DNA from: Alphaproteobacteria bacterium
Lineage (GTDB): Bacteria > Pseudomonadota > Alphaproteobacteria > Rhizobiales > JAJFHC01
Direction of reading: 5' to 3'
Assembly (NCBI GenBank): GCA_021775805.1
Contig: JAJFHD010000069.1
Span: forward strand, 1 to 44,864
Length of the DNA stretch: 44,864 bases
How positions within the stretch are numbered: position 1 is the first letter of the stretch; each line of letters begins with the position of its first letter. Shown here one piece after another: positions 41,767 through 44,864 of this stretch. A program made the translations under genes and the position numbers. The notes beneath the pieces were generated by a model. It saw only the letters and a list, made by a program, of their open reading frames with translations. It did not search any database and had not been told where the DNA came from.

Positions 41767-42126
41767 ATGAGCCTGCAGCTATCGATCAGCCCCACAGAAC
41801 AACTCTCACTCTCCTATGACAGCCACATCCCTGACCGTCTCTGGCAAGCCGCTCGCCGTATCGAGCGCACTCACAAGGCCAAGCAGGTCATTGCCCGTAA
41901 CTCGCGCGTACGCATTAGCCACGTCACCATAAAGCCGGATATCGCGATTGCGCTGATGGCAGACACAATTGTCAAATCCGTTTGCGCGCGCGGCTGCGTC
42001 GACAAGCGGGATTTTCAGCAGGTCGGCATTTCTCAGAGTCAGATCGACGAGTATCGCGACCAGGCGTTCACCCTGGCTCAGGTCCTCGAACCACGCATCG
42101 GCAATATGCTGGCCACGGAGGGTTGA
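41767..42126 (+). CDS. hypothetical phage protein, 119 aa
   Basis: ATG 41767 follows GCGGAG at a sensible distance. The protein contains LWQAARRIERTHKAKQVIAR and a C-terminal SQSQIDEYRDQAFTLAQVLE helix; no family recognised. First gene downstream of the repressed rightward promoter, so it is probably expressed early after induction. Confidence 0.65.
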   Translation: MSLQLSISPTEQLSLSYDSHIPDRLWQAARRIERTHKAKQVIARNSRVRISHVTIKPDIAIALMADTIVKSVCARGCVDKRDFQQVGISQSQIDEYRDQAFTLAQVLEPRIGNMLATEG

Positions 42127-42129
42127 ACC

Positions 42130-42420
42130 ATGTCAGGTCAGCCTTCGGCCACCATCATAAAATTCCCCCGCTCACGCCTTGCGCCGGCCTTAAAATCTGT
42201 CGAGCTGCACGCCTACCAAATCGGTGACAAGGTGCAGGTCCTGTCGGTGCAATTCAACGACATCTTCTGGACCGACGCCGTCGTCACGGCCTTCAATACC
42301 ACTTCGCGGATAGGGCTCGTTACCCTAACAAGCGGCAGACAGCAAGGCGTCCAGAAACATGTCACCGCCGTCCAGTTGAAACCCGCCGATAAAGTCGCGG
42401 CTATCAACGGGCTGGCGTGA
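42130..42420 (+). CDS. hypothetical phage protein, 96 aa
   Basis: Starts three bases after the previous stop. YQIGDKVQVLSVQFNDIFWT and AFNTTSRIGLVTLTSGRQQG suggest a small beta-rich, possibly SH3- or KOW-like barrel, but I cannot assign a family. The TGA stop shares a base with the next ATG (TGATG). Confidence 0.6.
   Translation: MSGQPSATIIKFPRSRLAPALKSVELHAYQIGDKVQVLSVQFNDIFWTDAVVTAFNTTSRIGLVTLTSGRQQGVQKHVTAVQLKPADKVAAINGLA
42170..42184. promoter_or_regulatory. degenerate copy of the parB-upstream palindrome
   Basis: GCTCACGCCTTGCGC differs from the 38261-38275 palindrome at two positions and shares the following CGGCC. It lies inside a coding region, so its functional value is doubtful. 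Confidence 0.3.
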
Positions 42421-42728
42421 TGGTTGGTCAAACCGGGTTCTATCGCGTGGACATGCTCAGCGAAGCTGAGACCGCGATTGGCACCGGCAGGCGAACCGTT
42501 TTCCTTGAACGCATTGGTCCGAAGTGGGTGACGATCCGCAACCCCTACACATTGCGCGCCGCACGTCTGAAGCGTGGCGACTGGAACCGCATCGCGCGCA
42601 CCGCCCGGCCCATCAACCGCCCGCGCAATGTCAAACGCGCGGTCACCATCTTTCTCAGAGCTACCAATCAGAAACGCACCGTCGCGATCCGGCGCATGTG
42701 CAACCACAGAGGAAAGGTGTCCGCATGA
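42420..42728 (+). CDS. hypothetical phage protein, 102 aa
   Basis: ATG 42420 (a GTG at 42417 is also in frame) overlaps the previous stop; the end overlaps the next ATG as ATGA. The protein is basic (LKRGDWNRIARTARPINRPR) and may bind nucleic acid; no family recognised. Confidence 0.6.
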   Translation: MVGQTGFYRVDMLSEAETAIGTGRRTVFLERIGPKWVTIRNPYTLRAARLKRGDWNRIARTARPINRPRNVKRAVTIFLRATNQKRTVAIRRMCNHRGKVSA

Positions 42729-43108
42729 GCGATACTGGAACACAGGATGGGCTCACCGGGAATGCAAGAGTTCTCCGCCTCTGTCTGATCGGCCCGCAGG
42801 TGGTCGAGATAGAGTACAACACGCAGGTTTATCTCGCGGCCCGGTGGCAAACTCCCTACAACATCGAGAAGTGGCCGAGACGGCGGTTGTGGCGCCGGGT
42901 TACCGATCGCGATATCGAGTACGCGATTCACGAGATCGCCGCATTGCGCAGCGCCCTCGAGCACCGGGCGATCAGACAGCAAAATGGTGGCGCCTGGTGC
43001 AATCTCTGTGAGCGGCAGATAGGCGGAGGTGAAGACCATCAACATGGCGCCGCCTGCCTGCTGCATCCGGACAGAAGACCTCCTCTCTCAAACGCCGGAC
43101 GTTCGTGA
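42725..43108 (+). CDS. hypothetical phage protein, 127 aa, with C-x2-C
   Basis: ATG 42725 overlaps the stop of the preceding gene; a longer frame from 42524 runs inside that gene and is rejected. The C-terminus has GGAWCNLCERQIGGGEDHQH with a later Cys (AACLLHPD), a possible small zinc site. Other blocks: VVEIEYNTQVYLAARWQTPY and YAIHEIAALRSALEHRAI. Function unknown. Confidence 0.6.
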   Translation: MSDTGTQDGLTGNARVLRLCLIGPQVVEIEYNTQVYLAARWQTPYNIEKWPRRRLWRRVTDRDIEYAIHEIAALRSALEHRAIRQQNGGAWCNLCERQIGGGEDHQHGAACLLHPDRRPPLSNAGRS

Positions 43109-43148
43109 TGGCAAGTCCGTCCAACCGCGCCCCGTCGAGTCCAGCTCC

Positions 43149-43163
43149 GCGCACGGCGTGCGC
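43149..43163. promoter_or_regulatory. second exact copy of the parB-upstream palindrome (inverted)
   Basis: GCGCACGGCGTGCGC is the reverse complement of 38261-38275. It lies 10 bp upstream of ATG 43173 of the excisionase-like gene, a plausible ParB or autoregulator target. Confidence 0.5.
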
Positions 43164-43172
43164 CTACCGGAA

Positions 43173-43595
43173 ATGACCGGGCGAGCCCTGTCATACGATG
43201 ACGACGATCCCCTGACGCTGCAGGAGGCCTGCGATACGCTCTTGCGTGGCAAGGTCAAAAAGGCAACGCTGAGGGCGGCGGCCGATCGCGGCGAGTTGAT
43301 CATCGAGCGTCTCGGTCGCCGCGATATTGTAACGCCCAAAGCGATCAGAGACTGGAGGCAGGTATGTCGAGGCAAGCGAAAGGTCCCAGACTGTGGCTCC
43401 GCAGAGCCCGAACCGACGCCCGGGGAAGGATCACCCACAAAGCCGTCTGGATCATCAAGGACGGACGAACTCGCCTTAGCACGGGCTTCGGCCCTGACGA
43501 TCGTCGACAAGCTGAAATCAGGCTCGGCCAACACCTGCAAAGCAAGCACGCCCCCAGCCGGGAGCGCCGAGGTAATCCCGATCAGATCCCGATAG
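43173..43595 (+). CDS. excisionase-like DNA-binding protein overlapping integrase
   Basis: 140 residues from ATG 43173; an upstream in-frame GTG at 43029 would lengthen it but overlaps the previous gene, so the start is uncertain. DPLTLQEACDTLLRGKVKKATLRAAADRG and IERLGRRDIVTPKAIRDWRQ form a MerR/Xis-like winged helix that selects direction of recombination. After about residue 72 the sequence becomes Ser/Thr/Pro-rich and shares DNA with the first 77 codons of integrase in another frame. This arrangement, ending in VIPIRSR, is familiar from alphaproteobacterial integrase loci. Confidence 0.72.
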   Translation: MTGRALSYDDDDPLTLQEACDTLLRGKVKKATLRAAADRGELIIERLGRRDIVTPKAIRDWRQVCRGKRKVPDCGSAEPEPTPGEGSPTKPSGSSRTDELALARASALTIVDKLKSGSANTCKASTPPAGSAEVIPIRSR

Positions 43596-44611
43596 CCGAC
43601 GTCATTTCGATCTATCTGCAGGACAAGGCCGCCGGCCAGGCACGCCCGAAGGAGCTAGCCCAGCGTGCCGGCACCTTGCTTGCTTTCTTTGCCGATCCGG
43701 ACGCCGTGCGGTCGCAGCTGAAGAAGATGGAAAAACCGGCCCGATATGGCGGGTATCTTTCCGACATCCGCGGCGACGTCTGCCGCGCCTATGCGCAGTG
43801 GCGCGCCGGCACCCCGTGGAAAAGCGCCCGCCCGGCCGACACCGGCAACGAAGCCCGAAGAGTATCAACGGCCGCCCCCAGGCGCGAACTCGAGGACCTG
43901 CGCAGCGCCATCAATTATCACCGCCGCGAGGGATATTGCCGGGAAGTCATTGAAGTCACCTTGCCCGAAAAGGCGCAGGCACGAACCCGGTGGCTGACAC
44001 GCGATGAGGCTGCTGCCCTGATTCGCGCTGCCTGGAGAATGACAGATGAACGAAACAACCGCCGTGTCGGCAGGCACATAGCCCGATTTATTATGGTGGC
44101 CCTTTATACGGGCACTCGGTCCACTGCGGTATGCCAGGCGGCGATAGGGCCAACAGTCGGTCACGGCTATGTAGATCTCGATCGTGGCATTTTCTATCGC
44201 AAGGCGGAAGGCAAGCGCGAAACCAAGAAACGCCAACCCCCTGTCAAGCTGCCGACTAGACTTATCGCGCATATGCAAAGATGGGTCGACAAGGGAATTT
44301 CACAGAGATTCATTGTTGAATGGAACGGCAAGCCGGTCAATTCGGTGCGCGGCGGATTCGCCAGAGCCGTGCACACCGCAGGCCTGGGCAACGACGTCGT
44401 GCCGCACACGCTTCGCCATACGGCCGCTACCTGGTTGATGCAGGCCGGTGTCGATATCTGGAAGGCTGCAGGTTATGTGGGAATGACACCGGAGATGCTG
44501 ACCGAGCGATATGGGCATCATCATCCAGACTATCAGATAGACGCCGCCGAAGCGATCACGTCCGCGCATCGACCGCGTCCTGATGCCGACAAGAACACCA
44601 GAGTCCGTTAG
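43364..44611 (+). CDS. int: tyrosine recombinase / phage integrase
   Basis: 415 residues from ATG 43364 behind GGAGGCAGGT. The start KGPRLWLRRARTDARGRITH, then WIIKDGRTRLSTGFG, is the usual N-terminal arm of alphaproteobacterial integrases. Residues about 80-170 are the SAM-like core-binding domain. Catalytic residues: Arg in ALYTGTRSTAV, His-x-x-Arg in HTLRHTAATWL, and the nucleophile Tyr in LTERYGHHHPD. It integrates and, with Xis, excises the element. No tRNA gene or repeated attachment core was found nearby. Confidence 0.93.
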   Translation: MSRQAKGPRLWLRRARTDARGRITHKAVWIIKDGRTRLSTGFGPDDRRQAEIRLGQHLQSKHAPSRERRGNPDQIPIADVISIYLQDKAAGQARPKELAQRAGTLLAFFADPDAVRSQLKKMEKPARYGGYLSDIRGDVCRAYAQWRAGTPWKSARPADTGNEARRVSTAAPRRELEDLRSAINYHRREGYCREVIEVTLPEKAQARTRWLTRDEAAALIRAAWRMTDERNNRRVGRHIARFIMVALYTGTRSTAVCQAAIGPTVGHGYVDLDRGIFYRKAEGKRETKKRQPPVKLPTRLIAHMQRWVDKGISQRFIVEWNGKPVNSVRGGFARAVHTAGLGNDVVPHTLRHTAATWLMQAGVDIWKAAGYVGMTPEMLTERYGHHHPDYQIDAAEAITSAHRPRPDADKNTRVR

Positions 44612-44734
44612 TCGACGTATGGTACCCACCGAACGTTCAAACCAACGAATTTTTGCCGAATACGTCCGCTTTCAAATGTACTGCCGTCGTGTTCGGAAGA
44701 CCGCTGGGACTTCTCTTAGGTGCCAATGGACTAA

Positions 44735-44755
44735 ACCGCTTTCGCGGTATTTTTC
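44735..44755 (+). terminator. weak intrinsic terminator after integrase
   Basis: ACCGC (44735-44739) and GCGGT (44744-44748) pair around TTTC, followed by ATTTTT. A 5-bp stem is short, so this is tentative. Confidence 0.4.
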
Positions 44756-44790
44756 TGCGGCGTTTGGCGATGACTGAGTATTAACGGGCA

Positions 44791-44849
44791 GGTCTGCCCT
44801 GTGTTGAGATTTGGGTGCTTAAAACCTCATCCAACACAGGGAGCAGACC
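44791..44849. repeat. imperfect inverted repeat before a gene start at the window edge
   Basis: GGTCTGCCCTGTGTTG (44791-44806) pairs with CAACACAGGGAGCAGACC (44832-44849) with a two-base bulge, around a 25-bp AT-richer loop. It ends one base before ATG 44851. It could be the terminal repeat of an insertion sequence or an operator. Confidence 0.55.
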
Positions 44850-44850
44850 C

Positions 44851-44864
44851 ATGACGGATACATC
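44851..44864 (+). CDS. start of an unidentified gene, cut by the window end
   Basis: ATG 44851 has AGGGAG seven bases upstream and encodes only MTD and the next codon or two here. The short opening and the inverted repeat before it are compatible with a transposase gene, but four codons cannot identify a protein. Confidence 0.35.

Noticed and set aside
32212..44864. attachment-site direct repeat flanking the phage-like element
   Set aside because: By eye no convincing identical core was found between the two edge regions; the right border may lie outside the window.

Overview
The window reads as a high-GC alphaproteobacterial chromosome. Clade-typical markers are a DUF2852 protein, a GapR/DUF2312 protein, a YtoQ-family protein, Tat-exported family-5 solute-binding protein, and class III cyclases fused to TolB-like/TPR or AAA-type modules. 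I cannot place it below class level. No rRNA, tRNA or CRISPR array was recognised.

Layout. (1) 1-1761: 3' part of an amidinotransferase/DDAH-like gene and a FeeM-like acyltransferase fused to a cyclic-nucleotide-binding domain. (2) 1.8-2.4 kb: dense cluster of palindromic mosaic repeats, with a relative at 10.35-10.5 kb. (3) 2.4-9.75 kb: probable catabolic locus with a peptide-type solute-binding protein, a LysR regulator, an MttB-family methyltransferase that reads through without a UAG codon, a PLP decarboxylase and an MFS transporter, followed by ytoQ. (4) 10.6-14.5 kb, minus strand: penicillin-acylase-family hydrolase, OmpA lipoprotein and a PaiB-like protein. (5) 14.5-19.6 kb: an accessory patch with AT-rich spacers, two small lipoproteins, a three-domain peptidoglycan hydrolase without a signal peptide, an 81-bp second copy of the start of paiB, an orphan ORF and a decayed LacI regulator. 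(6) 19.6-22.1 kb: sensor kinase, then a TetR regulator and a DUF2852 protein that share a visible operator. (7) 22.1-26.2 kb: LOG, TauE/SafE, PhzF and GFA genes between two directly repeated, ungapped 220-bp elements (about 80% identical) that carry a compensatory base-pair change. (8) 26.2-32.2 kb: two divergent multidomain class III cyclases.

(9) 32.7-44.6 kb: the early half of a temperate phage or a satellite-like element, with no visible capsid, tail, terminase or lysis genes. Leftward from the immunity region run Cro-like, CII-like, TSCPD, two small proteins, an N6-adenine-type methyltransferase, a 56-aa membrane protein, ParB without ParA, GapR-like, DnaB, a winged-helix replication protein, and a NusG-like antiterminator. 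Most of these genes are coupled by ATGA overlaps. Rightward run a CI/LexA-type repressor, four small unknown genes, an excisionase-like gene and a tyrosine integrase read in an overlapping frame.

The most striking signals are non-coding and sit in this element. GTGACACCCTT iterons spaced 22, 22 and 33 bp lie inside the replication gene in all three reading frames, which suggests an origin embedded in the gene as in lambda O. 17-bp operators of the form ATGTC-N7-GACAT occur at two promoters with matching architecture. A 15-bp palindrome lies directly upstream of parB and again near xis, making it a candidate centromere site. Together these suggest a compact replicon with its own origin, partition protein and immunity switch. 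The window ends at the start of an unidentified gene behind an inverted repeat.
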